Under the pieces are notes generated by a model. That model saw nothing but the letters and a program-made list of their open reading frames with translations, was not told where the DNA came from and searched no databases. From the NCBI RefSeq assembly GCF_001667275.1, contig NZ_LZHV01000061.1:310001-374000 (forward strand): a DNA stretch of 64,000 nt. The letters run 5' to 3'. This DNA comes from Mycobacterium sp. ACS4054 (GTDB lineage: Bacteria > Actinomycetota > Actinomycetes > Mycobacteriales > Mycobacteriaceae). The position numbers and the translations under genes are program-made. Position 1 is the first letter of the stretch. Each line of letters begins with the position of its first letter. Of the stretch, positions 25,293-34,183 are shown piece after piece.

Positions 25293-26458
25293 CAGTACGA
25301 CCGGGGCAAACCCAGCGAGGTCTGCGCCACGAAGTTGAGCACCATCTCCCGGCTGACGGGGGCGATCCGGCCCAGCCGCGCCGAGGCGAGCATGGCGGCC
25401 ACGCCGTACTCCTTGGTCAGCCCGTTGCCGCCCATCGACTGCACGGCCTGGTCCACCGAGCGGGTAGCCGCTTCGGCCGCAGCATATTTCGCCATGTTGG
25501 CCGCCTCCGCCGCGCCGGCGTCGTCACCGCTGTCATACAGCGCGGCGGCCTTCTGCATCATCAGCTTGGCCAGTTGCACCTCGATGTGGCACTGCGCCAA
25601 CGGGTGTGACAGCCCCTGGTGCGCGCCGATCGGCGTGCCCCACACCTGGCGGGTCTTGACGTAGTCGGCGGCCTTTTCGAGCGCGAACCGACCCATCCCG
25701 ACCGAGCTGGCGGCGCCCATGATCCGCTCGGGATTGAGCCCCGCGAAGAGCTGCGCGATCGCGGCGTCCTCCGAACCCACCAGCGCATCGGCCGGCAGCC
25801 GGACGTCGTCGAGGAATACCTGGAACTGCCGTTCGGGACTGATCAGCTCCATTTCGATTGGCGTGTAAGTGAATCCGGGGGCGTCGGTGGGCACCACAAA
25901 CAGCGCGGGCCGCAGCTTGCCGGTCTTGGCCTCCTCGGTGCGGCCCACCACCAGGACGGCCTGCGCCTGGTCGATGCCGGAGATGTACACCTTCTGGCCC
26001 TTGAGGATCCAGTCACCGCCGTCGCGCCGGGCGGTGGTGGTGATCTTGTGCGAGTTGGACCCGGCGTCGGGCTCGGTGATGGCGAAGGCCATCGTCAGGG
26101 TCCCGTCGGCGATGCCGGGAATCCAGCGCTTCTTCTGCTCGTCGGTGCCGAACTTGCTGATGATCGTGCCGTTGATGGCCGGCGACACCACCATCAGCAG
26201 CAGCGCGCTGCCCGCCGCCGCCATCTCCTCCATCACCAGCGACAGCTCGTACATGCCGGCGCCGCCGCCGCCGTACTCCTCGGGCAGGTTCACCCCGAGG
26301 AAGCCGAGTTTGCCCGCCTCGGACCACAATTCGTCGGTGTGCTCCTGCGCGCGGGCCTTGCGCAGGTAGTACTCGCTGCCGTAGTTGGCGGCCCAGGCGG
26401 CCACCGACTTGCGCAGGGCCTGCCGCTCCTCGCTCTCGATGAAGCTGGTGTCGGTCAT
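25292..26458 (-). CDS. fadE12: Acyl-CoA dehydrogenase
   Basis: FAD-dependent acyl-CoA dehydrogenase, 388 aa, catalysing alpha,beta-desaturation. Family signatures include FAITEPDAGSNSHKITTTA, a typical flavin/substrate loop, and AQAVQSMGGNGLTKEYGVA-type residues near the C-terminus (VQSMGGNGLTKEYG). The start overlaps the accA2 stop (ATGA). Corresponds to Rv0972c. In this operon it most likely acts on a branched acyl-CoA produced by the neighbouring carboxylase/AtuA-like route. Confidence 0.93.
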   Translation of the reverse strand: MTDTSFIESEERQALRKSVAAWAANYGSEYYLRKARAQEHTDELWSEAGKLGFLGVNLPEEYGGGGAGMYELSLVMEEMAAAGSALLLMVVSPAINGTIISKFGTDEQKKRWIPGIADGTLTMAFAITEPDAGSNSHKITTTARRDGGDWILKGQKVYISGIDQAQAVLVVGRTEEAKTGKLRPALFVVPTDAPGFTYTPIEMELISPERQFQVFLDDVRLPADALVGSEDAAIAQLFAGLNPERIMGAASSVGMGRFALEKAADYVKTRQVWGTPIGAHQGLSHPLAQCHIEVQLAKLMMQKAAALYDSGDDAGAAEAANMAKYAAAEAATRSVDQAVQSMGGNGLTKEYGVAAMLASARLGRIAPVSREMVLNFVAQTSLGLPRSY

Positions 26459-28494
26459 GCTGGATCTCCTTCTGCTTGCGGCGCTTCCACCCTTGCCAGG
26501 TTGAGATGGTCGTGACCCGCCGCGCCCGGCTCCGCCGCGCTTGCGATCACTCCGAGGACGGCGCCGACCTCGACTTGCCGGCCCACCTTCACATTGAGTT
26601 CGGCGAGCACCCCGTCGGTCGGTGCGGTGATGGTGTGTTCCATCTTCATCGCCTCGAGCCAGATCAACGCCTGGCCGGCCTCGACGGTGTCGCCGACCGC
26701 GGCGCCGATCCGAATCACGTTGCCGGGCATCGGCGCCACCAGGGAACCCTGTTCGACGGCCGAACCCGGTTCCGGGAAACGCGGCAGCGCGACCAGGTGC
26801 ACGGGCCCGCGCGCCGAGTCGACGTAGACGTCGTCGCCGTAGCGCGCGACCGTGAGGGCGCGCGCCACCCCGGAGCCGTCGGCCAGCACCACCTCCTCGG
26901 GCGTGGCCGAGACGAGCTGGACCTGTTCGTCGTCGGACAGCCGCAATCCCGTTCTGGTGAAGCGGTATTCGACGCGGTGCTCACCGCCGTCGGCATCGCG
27001 GTAGGTCTTGGCCTGGTAGCCGGACGGCAGGTTGCGCCAGCCGCTGGGCAGCGAGCCCAGGACGGGCGCGGCCGCGCGGTTGTGCGCGGCGTCGGCGAGC
27101 GCGGCGGCGATCGCGGACAACCGGACGGTGGCGGCGTCGGCCAGGGGAGCGGACAGCTTCTCCAGGCCGTGCGTGTCGAAAAACGCGGTGTCCGTGGCGC
27201 CGTCGAGAAAGGCGGGGTGGCGCAGGACGTTGACCAGCAACTCGCGGTTGGTGCGCAGACCGTGCAGGCGGGTGCGGGCGAGCGCGTCGGCCAGCACCAG
27301 CGCCGCTTGGCGGCGCGTCGGCGCACAGGAGATGACCTTGGCCAGCATCGGGTCGTAGTGGATGGACACCGTGGATCCGGCGGCGATGCCCGAATCGAGC
27401 CGGATCCCGGTCCGGTGTCCGAGCGTCGTGAACCGCGCACCGACGGCCGGTACGTCGACGGTATGCACGTGGCCGGCCTGCGGCTGCCAGCCTTGCGCGG
27501 GATCTTCGGCGTAGAGGCGGGCCTCGATCGAATGGCCCTGCGCGGCAGGGGGTTCGGCGTCGAGCTCGGCGACGTCGGCGACGGCGATCTGCAGTTCGAC
27601 GAGGTCGAGGCCGGTGGTCTCCTCGGTCACCGGGTGCTCGACCTGCAGCCGGGTGTTCATTTCGAGGAAAAAGAACTCGCCGTCATCGTCGGCGAGGAAT
27701 TCAACCGTCCCGGCGCCCGTGTAGCCGATCGCCCCGGCGGCCAGCCGGGCCGCGTCGAACAGCTTGACCCGCATGCCGGGTGTGCGCTCGACCAACGGGG
27801 AGGGGGCCTCCTCGATGATCTTCTGGTGCCGGCGCTGAATGGAGCATTCGCGTTCCCCGACGGACCAGACGGTGCCGTGGGCGTCGGCCATCACCTGCAC
27901 CTCGATGTGGTGCCCGGTGGGCAGGTAGCGCTCGCAGAACACGGTCGGGTCGCCGAACGCCGATTGCGCCTCCCGGCGCGCCGCCTCCACTTCGCGTGCG
28001 AGAGCCGATAATTCGCGCACCACCCGCATCCCGCGGCCGCCGCCGCCGGCGGAGGCCTTGACCAGCACCGGCAGTTGCGCCTCGGTGACCGTGTCTGGGT
28101 CGAGCTCGTCGAGCACCGGGACCCCGGCGGCGGCCATCAGCTTCTTGGACTCGATCTTGGAGCCCATCGCCCGCACGGCGTCCACCGGCGGCCCGATCCA
28201 GGTCAGGCCCGCGGCCTGCACGGCGGCGGCGAAGTCGGCGTTCTCCGAAAGGAACCCGTATCCCGGATGTACGGCGTCGGCGCCCGCGGCGTGGGCGGCC
28301 GCGATGATCGCCTCCGCGTTGAGGTAGTCGTTGGTCTTGGGCAGCCGGACCCGGGCGTCGGCCTCGGCGACGTGCGGCGCGGCGGCGTCCGGGTCGGTGT
28401 AGACCGCGACGGTGCCCAGGCCCAGCCGCCGGCAGGTGGCGAACACCCGTCGGGCGATCTCGCCCCGGTTGGCGACCAGCACTCGAGTGACCAT
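26455..28494 (-). CDS. accA2: Biotin-dependent acyl-CoA carboxylase alpha subunit
   Basis: A 679-aa subunit from ATG 28494, whose product opens VTRVLVANRGEIARRV. An upstream in-frame start would overlap accD2. The biotin carboxylase domain (about 1-450) has KASAGGGGRGM and EMNTRLQVEHPVTEETTG. The C-terminal biotin carboxyl carrier domain has the biotinylation motif EAMKMEH near 613. A REP-like sequence at 26505-26553 encodes part of the extreme C-terminus. Works with AccD2 to carboxylate an acyl-CoA; in related operons this is 3-methylcrotonyl- or geranyl-CoA. Corresponds to Rv0973c. Confidence 0.94.
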   Translation of the reverse strand: MVTRVLVANRGEIARRVFATCRRLGLGTVAVYTDPDAAAPHVAEADARVRLPKTNDYLNAEAIIAAAHAAGADAVHPGYGFLSENADFAAAVQAAGLTWIGPPVDAVRAMGSKIESKKLMAAAGVPVLDELDPDTVTEAQLPVLVKASAGGGGRGMRVVRELSALAREVEAARREAQSAFGDPTVFCERYLPTGHHIEVQVMADAHGTVWSVGERECSIQRRHQKIIEEAPSPLVERTPGMRVKLFDAARLAAGAIGYTGAGTVEFLADDDGEFFFLEMNTRLQVEHPVTEETTGLDLVELQIAVADVAELDAEPPAAQGHSIEARLYAEDPAQGWQPQAGHVHTVDVPAVGARFTTLGHRTGIRLDSGIAAGSTVSIHYDPMLAKVISCAPTRRQAALVLADALARTRLHGLRTNRELLVNVLRHPAFLDGATDTAFFDTHGLEKLSAPLADAATVRLSAIAAALADAAHNRAAAPVLGSLPSGWRNLPSGYQAKTYRDADGGEHRVEYRFTRTGLRLSDDEQVQLVSATPEEVVLADGSGVARALTVARYGDDVYVDSARGPVHLVALPRFPEPGSAVEQGSLVAPMPGNVIRIGAAVGDTVEAGQALIWLEAMKMEHTITAPTDGVLAELNVKVGRQVEVGAVLGVIASAAEPGAAGHDHLNLARVEAPQAEGDPA
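26505..26553 (+). repeat. REP-like element at the 3' end of accA2
   Basis: Begins GATGGTCGTGACCCGC and continues GCGCCCGGCTCCGCCGCGC then TTGCGATCAC. It is a diverged member of the family found at 4674, 20812 and 25009. It lies within the last codons of accA2 beyond the biotinyl domain, where insertions should be tolerated. Confidence 0.6.
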
Positions 28495-28499
28495 GGGGC

Positions 28500-30095
28500 T
28501 CACATCCGGAAGACGCCGAAGTTCGACGTCCCCTTGATCGGGCCATTTGCGATGGCGGACAGACACATTCCCAGCACGGTGCGGGTGTCGCGCGGGTCGA
28601 TCACCCCGTCGTCGTAAAGCATCCCGGACAGGACCAGCGGCAGCGACTCGGCCTCGATCTGCCCCTCGACGGCGGCCCGCATCGCGGCGTCGGCGTCCTC
28701 GTCGACCTGCTGGCCGCGGGCTTCGGCGGCGGCGCGGGCGACGATCGATAAGACGCCCGCCAGCTGGGCGCCGCCCATCACCGCGGACTTGGCGCTGGGC
28801 CAGGCGAACAGGAACCGGGGGTCATAGGCCCGGCCGCACATGCCGTAGTGGCCGGCGCCGTAGGAGGCACCGATCAACAGCGAGATGTGCGGGACGGTCG
28901 AGTTGGAGACCGCGTTGATCATCATCGAGCCGTGCTTGATCATCCCGCCCTCTTCGTAGTCCCTGCCCACCATGTAGCCGGTGGTGTTGTGCAGGAACAA
29001 CAGTGGGGTGTTGGAGCGGTTGGCCAGCTGGATGAACTGGGTCGCCTTCTGCGATTCCTCGCTGAACAGCACGCCGCGCGCGTTGGCCAGGATGCCCAGC
29101 GGGTAGCCGTGCAGGCGGGCCCACCCGGTCACCAGCGAAGACCCGTACATGGCCTTGAATTCGTCGAATTCGGAGCCGTCGACGATGCGGGCGATCACCT
29201 CGCGTGGGTCGAACGGGATGCGCAGATCCGCGGGCACGATGCCGATCAGCTCTTCGGCGTCGAACAACGGATCGATGACCGGCCCGGGCGCCGGGCCCTC
29301 TTTGCGCCAGTTCAGCCGGGCGACGATGCGGCGACCGATGCGGATGGCATCCAGCTCGTCGACCGCGAAGTAATCCGCCAAACCGGAAACGCGGGAATGC
29401 ATTTCGGCCCCGCCCAGTGACTCGTCGTCCGACTCCTCACCGGTGGCCATCTTCACCAGCGGCGGGCCGGCGAGGAACACCTTCGAGCGCTCCTTGATCA
29501 TCACCACGTGATCGGACATGCCGGGAATGTAGGCACCACCGGCGGTGGAGTTGCCGAAAACCAGGGCGATGGTGGGGATGCCTGCCGCCGACAGGCGGGT
29601 TAGGTCGCGAAACATCCGCCCGCCGGGGATGAAGATCTCCTTCTGGGTGGGCAGGTCCGCCCCGCCGGATTCCACCAGCGAGATGACGGGCAGCCGGTTT
29701 TCGAACGCGATCTGGTTGGCGCGCAGGATCTTTTTCAGGGTCCACGGGTTGCTGGTGCCGCCCTTGACGGTCGGATCGTTCGCGACGATCAGGCATTCCA
29801 CCCCGCACACCACGCCGATCCCGGTGACCGTGCTGGCGCCGACGGTGAACGCGCTGCCGTAGGCCGCCAGCGGGCTGAGCTCCAGGAACGGGGAGTCGGG
29901 GTCCACGAGCAGCTCGATGCGTTCGCGGGCGGTCAGCTTGCCGCGGGCGTGGTGGCGCTCGACGTACTTCTGGCCGCCGCCCGCAAGCGCTTTGGCGAGT
30001 TCGGCGTCGATCTCCTCGAGCCGGGAGGCCGCCGTCGACGCCGCGTCGGAGTAGGCGGCGGATTGCGGGTCGAGCGTGGACTGCAGGACGGTCAT
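28500..30095 (-). CDS. accD2: Acyl-CoA carboxylase carboxyltransferase subunit
   Basis: A 531-aa crotonase-superfamily carboxyltransferase from ATG 30095. The acyl-CoA and biotin sites are visible as VESGGADLPTQ, FGNSTAGGAYIPGMSDHVVMI and IGASYGAGHYGMCGRAYDP. The last is typical of methylcrotonyl/geranyl-CoA carboxylase beta subunits rather than acetyl/propionyl-CoA ones. The start overlaps the fadE13 stop by 4 bases, and accA2 starts 5 nt after its stop. Corresponds to Rv0974c. Confidence 0.94.
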   Translation of the reverse strand: MTVLQSTLDPQSAAYSDAASTAASRLEEIDAELAKALAGGGQKYVERHHARGKLTARERIELLVDPDSPFLELSPLAAYGSAFTVGASTVTGIGVVCGVECLIVANDPTVKGGTSNPWTLKKILRANQIAFENRLPVISLVESGGADLPTQKEIFIPGGRMFRDLTRLSAAGIPTIALVFGNSTAGGAYIPGMSDHVVMIKERSKVFLAGPPLVKMATGEESDDESLGGAEMHSRVSGLADYFAVDELDAIRIGRRIVARLNWRKEGPAPGPVIDPLFDAEELIGIVPADLRIPFDPREVIARIVDGSEFDEFKAMYGSSLVTGWARLHGYPLGILANARGVLFSEESQKATQFIQLANRSNTPLLFLHNTTGYMVGRDYEEGGMIKHGSMMINAVSNSTVPHISLLIGASYGAGHYGMCGRAYDPRFLFAWPSAKSAVMGGAQLAGVLSIVARAAAEARGQQVDEDADAAMRAAVEGQIEAESLPLVLSGMLYDDGVIDPRDTRTVLGMCLSAIANGPIKGTSNFGVFRM

Positions 30096-31240
30096 GATTG
30101 ATATCCAAGCGTTTTCGCGGCCAGTGCGGTCAGGATCTCGGTGGTTCCGCCGCCGATGCCCAGGATCCGCATGTCGCGGTATTGGCGTTCGACCTCGGAT
30201 TCGGCCATGTAGCCCATGCCGCCGAACAGCTGCACGGCCTGGTTGGCCACCCATTCGCCGGCCTCGACGGCGGTGTTCTTGGCGAAGCACACCTCGGCGA
30301 TCAGGTTGGTCTCGCCGGCGAGCTGGCGCTCGACCACGTTGCGGGAGTAGACGCGGGCGACGTCGATGCGCCGGGCCATCTCGGCGAGCGTGTTCTGCAC
30401 CGACTGGCGCGAGATCAGCGGCCGGCCGAAGGTCTCGCGGTCGCGGCACCACTGCAGCGTCAGGTCAAGACACCGCTGGGCGCTCGAATACGCTTGTGCG
30501 GCAAGGCCGATGCGCTCGGCCACAAAGGCCTGCGCGATTTGCAGGAAGCCGCTGTTCTCGGGGCCGACCAGGTTGGCCGCCGGCACGTGCGCGTCGACGA
30601 GGGACAGTTCGGCGGTGTCGGAGGACCGCCATCCCATCTTGGCCAGCTTGCGGCTTACCTCGAAACCCGGAGTGCCCTTCTCGATCACCAGCAGGGAAAC
30701 CCCCGCCGCCCCGGGGCCACCGGTGCGCACCGCGGTGACGACGTAGTCGGCGCGGACCCCGGAGGTGATGTAGGTCTTGGCGCCGTTGACCACGTAGTGA
30801 TCCCCGTCCCGCACCGCCGAGGTTCGCAGGTGCCCGACGTCCGAACCGCCGCCGGGCTCGGTGATGGCCAGCGCGCCGATCTTGTCGCCGGTCAGCGTCG
30901 GCCGGACGAACTCCTCGATCAGCCGCTGATCGCCGGACGCGATCATGTGCGGCACCGCGATGCCGCAGGTGAACAGCGACGCGAAAACACCACCGGGAGC
31001 GCCGGTCTGGTGCACCTCCTCGCAGATGATCACCGCGTCCGCGCCGTCGCCCCCGCCCCCGCCAACCGCCTCGGGAAAGTTCGCGCCCAGCAGCCCGGCC
31101 GCCCCGGCGCGCCGGTGCAGCTCGCGCGGGAGCTCGCCGACGCGTTCCCACTCGTCGACGTGGGGAAGGATCTCCCGTTCGGTGAAGGAGCGCACCGTCT
31201 TTCGCAACTCTTCGCGCTCCGGCGTCGTCCAAAGATTCAT
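30092..31240 (-). CDS. fadE13: Acyl-CoA dehydrogenase
   Basis: A 382-aa acyl-CoA dehydrogenase from ATG 31240 (MNLWTTPE), matching the expected Rv0975c length. A longer frame exists but overlaps the upstream gene. Signatures: ALAITEPGGGSDVGHLRTSA for FAD and substrate, and QLFGGMGYMAESEVERQYRD near the C-terminus. Coupled by ATGA overlaps to the AtuA-like gene upstream and accD2 downstream. Confidence 0.94.
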   Translation of the reverse strand: MNLWTTPEREELRKTVRSFTEREILPHVDEWERVGELPRELHRRAGAAGLLGANFPEAVGGGGGDGADAVIICEEVHQTGAPGGVFASLFTCGIAVPHMIASGDQRLIEEFVRPTLTGDKIGALAITEPGGGSDVGHLRTSAVRDGDHYVVNGAKTYITSGVRADYVVTAVRTGGPGAAGVSLLVIEKGTPGFEVSRKLAKMGWRSSDTAELSLVDAHVPAANLVGPENSGFLQIAQAFVAERIGLAAQAYSSAQRCLDLTLQWCRDRETFGRPLISRQSVQNTLAEMARRIDVARVYSRNVVERQLAGETNLIAEVCFAKNTAVEAGEWVANQAVQLFGGMGYMAESEVERQYRDMRILGIGGGTTEILTALAAKTLGYQS

Positions 31241-32946
31241 AGGAGCCTTTCGGGGATGTCGACCTGGCGGCCGCGCAGCCATTCACCCAGCCCCTTGGCC
31301 TGGGGGTCGAACCGTGCCTGATAGGCGACGCCCTGGCCGAGGATGCCGTCGATGACGAAGTTGACCGCGCGCAGGTTCGACAGCACGTGCCGGGTGACGT
31401 CGAACTCCGCCGCTTCCGGCAGCAGCTCCCTGAGCAGGTCGACGGTCAGCGTGTTGGCCAGCCAGCGCCATTGTTCGTCGGTGCGAACCCAGACCCCCAC
31501 GTTGGCCGAGCCGCCCTTGTCGCCGCTGCGCGCCCCGGCGATGCGGCCCAGCGGCACGCGGCGGGTGGGCCCGTCGGGCAACGGCTCCGGCAGCGGCGGG
31601 GGAGCGGCGGGCGCGAGCTCCAAAGTGTCCGCGGCGCAGGGGATCTCGACCCGGGTACCCTCGGCGTGCACCGCGACGTGCGGCACCTGGGTGGCGTCGA
31701 CGTAGCCCGCGGTGAACACCCCGTAGACCTGGCCGTCACCCGGCGGGGCGGTCACGTGAAAGCCCGGGTAGCTGGCGAGCGCCAATTCCACCGCGGCCGA
31801 GGAGAATTGGCGCCCGACGTTCGCGGGATCGGGATCGCGGACCACGCAGTGCAGCAGCGCGCTGGCCGCTTCCTCGGTGTCGGCGTCGGTGTGGTCGGTG
31901 CGGGCGAGCGACCACTGCAGCTCCGCGGGCTTGACGGTGAGCGCGGCCTCGAGCTGCCGGCGCACCAAGTCGGCCTTGGCCTCGATGTCGAGACCGGTCA
32001 GCACGAACGTCATGGAATTGCGGAATCCGCCGATGCTGTTCAGCGACACCTTGTAGGTGGGCGGCGGCGCCTCCCCGCGCACGCCGCTGATGCGCACCCG
32101 GTCGGGGCCGTCCGCGGACAGCTCGACGGTGTCCATCCGGGCGGTGACGTCGGGGTTGGCGTAGCGGGCACCGCTGATCTCGTAGAGCAGCTGCGCCGTG
32201 ACGGTGTCGACGCTGACGAGCCCGCCGGTGCCCGGGTGCTTGGTGATCACCGAGGAGCCGTCGGCGTGCACCTCGGCCAGTGGGAAGCCGGCGTGGCCCA
32301 GGTCGGCAATTTCGGTGAAGAAGGAGTAGTTGCCGCCGGTGGCCTGCACCCCGCACTCGATGACGTGGCCGGCCACCACCGCCCCGGCCAGCCGGTCGTA
32401 GTCGGTGCGCTCCCAACCGAAGTGCGCGGCGGCCGCCCCGACGATCACCGACGCGTCGGTGACCCGGCCGGTGACGACGACGTCGGCGCCGTGGTCCAGG
32501 CACTCGACGATGCCCCAGGCGCCCAGGTAGGCGTTGGCGGTCAGTGGGGTGCCCAGCCCGAGTTCGGCGGCGCGGCCCAGCAGGTCGTCGCCCTCCACGT
32601 GGGCGATGCTGGCCCGGATGCCGAGGCGCTCGGCCAGGGCGCGGAGCGCGTCGGCCAGGCCGGCCGGGTTTAGGCCGCCGGCGTTGGCGACGATGCGAAC
32701 ACCCCGGTCGCGGGCCTCGCCCAGGCAGTCCTCGAGCTGGGTGACGAAGGTCTTGGCGTAGCCGCGTTCGGGATGCTTCATCCGGTCGCGGCCCAGGATC
32801 AGCATGGTCAGTTCGGCCAGGTAGTCGCCTGTCAGGTAGTCCACGTCGCCGCCGGTGAGCATCTCGCGCATCGCCGAGAGCCGATCGCCGTAGAAGCCGG
32901 AGCAGTTCGCGATCCGGACCGCGCCACGACCAGGGGCAGAGGCCAC
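31237..32946 (-). CDS. AtuA-like / DUF1446 protein
   Basis: A 569-aa protein from GTG 32946, chosen because GGGAGGA lies 4 nt upstream (32957-32951). The longer ATG start at 32991 has no such site and falls in the operator. The N-terminal domain opens RIANCSGFYGDRLSAM, typical of DUF1446. The family includes AtuA of acyclic-terpene (citronellol/geraniol) catabolism. It leads the operon with fadE13, accD2, accA2, fadE12 and echA7, the enzyme set expected for 3-methyl-branched acyl-CoA breakdown. Biochemical role of AtuA proteins is unknown. Corresponds to Rv0976c. Confidence 0.85.
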   Translation of the reverse strand: MASAPGRGAVRIANCSGFYGDRLSAMREMLTGGDVDYLTGDYLAELTMLILGRDRMKHPERGYAKTFVTQLEDCLGEARDRGVRIVANAGGLNPAGLADALRALAERLGIRASIAHVEGDDLLGRAAELGLGTPLTANAYLGAWGIVECLDHGADVVVTGRVTDASVIVGAAAAHFGWERTDYDRLAGAVVAGHVIECGVQATGGNYSFFTEIADLGHAGFPLAEVHADGSSVITKHPGTGGLVSVDTVTAQLLYEISGARYANPDVTARMDTVELSADGPDRVRISGVRGEAPPPTYKVSLNSIGGFRNSMTFVLTGLDIEAKADLVRRQLEAALTVKPAELQWSLARTDHTDADTEEAASALLHCVVRDPDPANVGRQFSSAAVELALASYPGFHVTAPPGDGQVYGVFTAGYVDATQVPHVAVHAEGTRVEIPCAADTLELAPAAPPPLPEPLPDGPTRRVPLGRIAGARSGDKGGSANVGVWVRTDEQWRWLANTLTVDLLRELLPEAAEFDVTRHVLSNLRAVNFVIDGILGQGVAYQARFDPQAKGLGEWLRGRQVDIPERLL

Positions 32947-32989
32947 GGCGTCCTCCCATCTGCGATTCACCGGTGAGCGCAAACCAACC

Positions 32990-33005
32990 AACCAACCGGT
33001 AGGTT
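32990..33005. promoter_or_regulatory. Palindromic operator candidate before the acyl-CoA operon
   Basis: AACCAACCGGTAGGTT is a 16-bp inverted repeat with one mismatched pair, embedded in three AACC direct repeats. It lies 44-59 bp upstream of the GTG start of the AtuA-like gene, where a TetR-type repressor could act. No regulator gene is adjacent, so the binding protein would be encoded elsewhere. Confidence 0.5.
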
Positions 33006-33055
33006 AGCGGGTCGCGCCGGCGCCCCGTCAAGGACGCCCCCGCCGCTTGCCGCGC

Positions 33056-33113
33056 CGAGATTGCCGCCATGGTCGTGGTCCGCGCCCGGATCACAGCCGC
33101 CACGGCAATCTCG
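33056..33113. repeat. Inverted repeat upstream of rpmF
   Basis: CGAGATTGCCG (33056-33066) and CGGCAATCTCG (33103-33113) are perfect 11-bp inverted arms around 36 nt. They lie between the acyl-CoA operon promoter and rpmF (125 bp before its ATG). Could be a regulatory hairpin or a degenerate mobile-repeat remnant. Confidence 0.65.
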
Positions 33114-33237
33114 ACGCCCGCGGGCGCCATTTTGGTGCGCGGCAGGCCACCGACTATCCTGGTAGCAATCGTCGCACGTTCGGCCGCACCGGCCACGCCG
33201 CGCGACAAGCCCCCGAGACGAGGAGTTGGGCCCGACC

Positions 33238-33411
33238 ATGGCCGTACCCAAGCGCAGGATGTCGCGCGCGAACACCCGTAGCCGTCGCGCGCAGTGGAAG
33301 GCCACCAAGACCGAGCTCGTCGGTGTGACGGTCGCGGGCCAGAAGCACAAGGTGCCCCGCCGGCTGCTCAAGGCCGCCCGCCTCGGCCTGATCGACCTCG
33401 ATCGCCGTTAG
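33238..33411 (+). CDS. rpmF: 50S ribosomal protein L32 (bL32), cysteine-free
   Basis: A 57-aa basic protein beginning MAVPKRRMSRANTR, the diagnostic L32 start. ATG 33238 follows AGGAG at 33221-33225; an upstream in-frame start would add four residues. The zinc-binding cysteines of many L32 proteins are absent, so this is the C-minus type that works without zinc. Corresponds to Rv0979A. Confidence 0.95.
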   Translation: MAVPKRRMSRANTRSRRAQWKATKTELVGVTVAGQKHKVPRRLLKAARLGLIDLDRR

Positions 33412-33437
33412 TTAATCTCGGCAAATACGCGGCGCGC

Positions 33438-33455
33438 CTCTCAGCCCGCTCTCAG
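33438..33455 (+). promoter_or_regulatory. MprA box upstream of mprA
   Basis: Two direct CTCTCAG repeats (33438-33444 and 33449-33455) start 11 bp apart, the arrangement of the known MprA box. The mprA GTG is at 33478. A GACACT (33466-33471) between box and start could be the -10 of a leaderless mRNA. This predicts autoregulation. Confidence 0.8.
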
Positions 33456-33477
33456 GCGTCGGGACGACACTAGGCCC

Positions 33478-34167
33478 GTGCGGATACTGGTCGTCGACGA
33501 CGACCGCGCAGTGCGTGAATCGCTGCGCCGGTCGCTTTCCTTCAATGGCTACTCGGTCGAGTTGGCCCACGACGGGGTGGAGGCGCTGGAGCTGATCGCC
33601 AGCGACCGGCCCGACGCGCTCGTGCTCGACGTGATGATGCCGCGGCTCGACGGCCTCGAGGTGTGCCGTCAGCTCCGCAGCACCGGCGACGACCTGCCGA
33701 TCCTGGTGCTCACCGCCCGCGATTCGGTCTCCGAGCGGGTCGCGGGCCTGGACGCCGGCGCGGACGACTACCTGCCCAAGCCGTTCGCGCTCGAGGAGCT
33801 GCTGGCGCGGATGCGGGCCCTGCTGCGCCGCACCAAGCCCGACGACGAGGACGCCGATTCGGTGGCCATGACGTTCTCCGATCTCACGCTGGACCCGGTG
33901 ACCCGGGAGGTCACCCGCGGGCAACGGCAGATCAGCCTGACCCGCACCGAATTCGCCCTGCTGGAGATGCTGATCGCCAATCCGCGCCGCGTGCTGACCC
34001 GCAGCCGGATTCTGGAGGAGGTGTGGGGATTCGACTTCCCCACCTCCGGCAACGCGCTGGAGGTCTACGTCGGCTATCTGCGCCGCAAGACCGAGGCCGA
34101 CGGAGAACCACGACTCATCCACACGGTGCGTGGCGTGGGCTACGTCCTCCGGGAGACGCCGCCGTGA
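33478..34167 (+). CDS. mprA: Response regulator MprA
   Basis: OmpR/PhoB-type regulator of 229 aa that answers envelope stress. The receiver domain has acidic residues in VVDDDR (7-9), the phosphoacceptor Asp51 in LVLDVMMP, and Lys in PKPF. The C-terminal winged helix carries LTRTEFALLEMLI and GYLRRKTE. It activates mprAB, pepD and sigma factors sigB and sigE in M. tuberculosis (established). Corresponds to Rv0981. Confidence 0.97.
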   Translation: MRILVVDDDRAVRESLRRSLSFNGYSVELAHDGVEALELIASDRPDALVLDVMMPRLDGLEVCRQLRSTGDDLPILVLTARDSVSERVAGLDAGADDYLPKPFALEELLARMRALLRRTKPDDEDADSVAMTFSDLTLDPVTREVTRGQRQISLTRTEFALLEMLIANPRRVLTRSRILEEVWGFDFPTSGNALEVYVGYLRRKTEADGEPRLIHTVRGVGYVLRETPP

Positions 34168-34183
34168 CCAGCCACCCTCGCCG

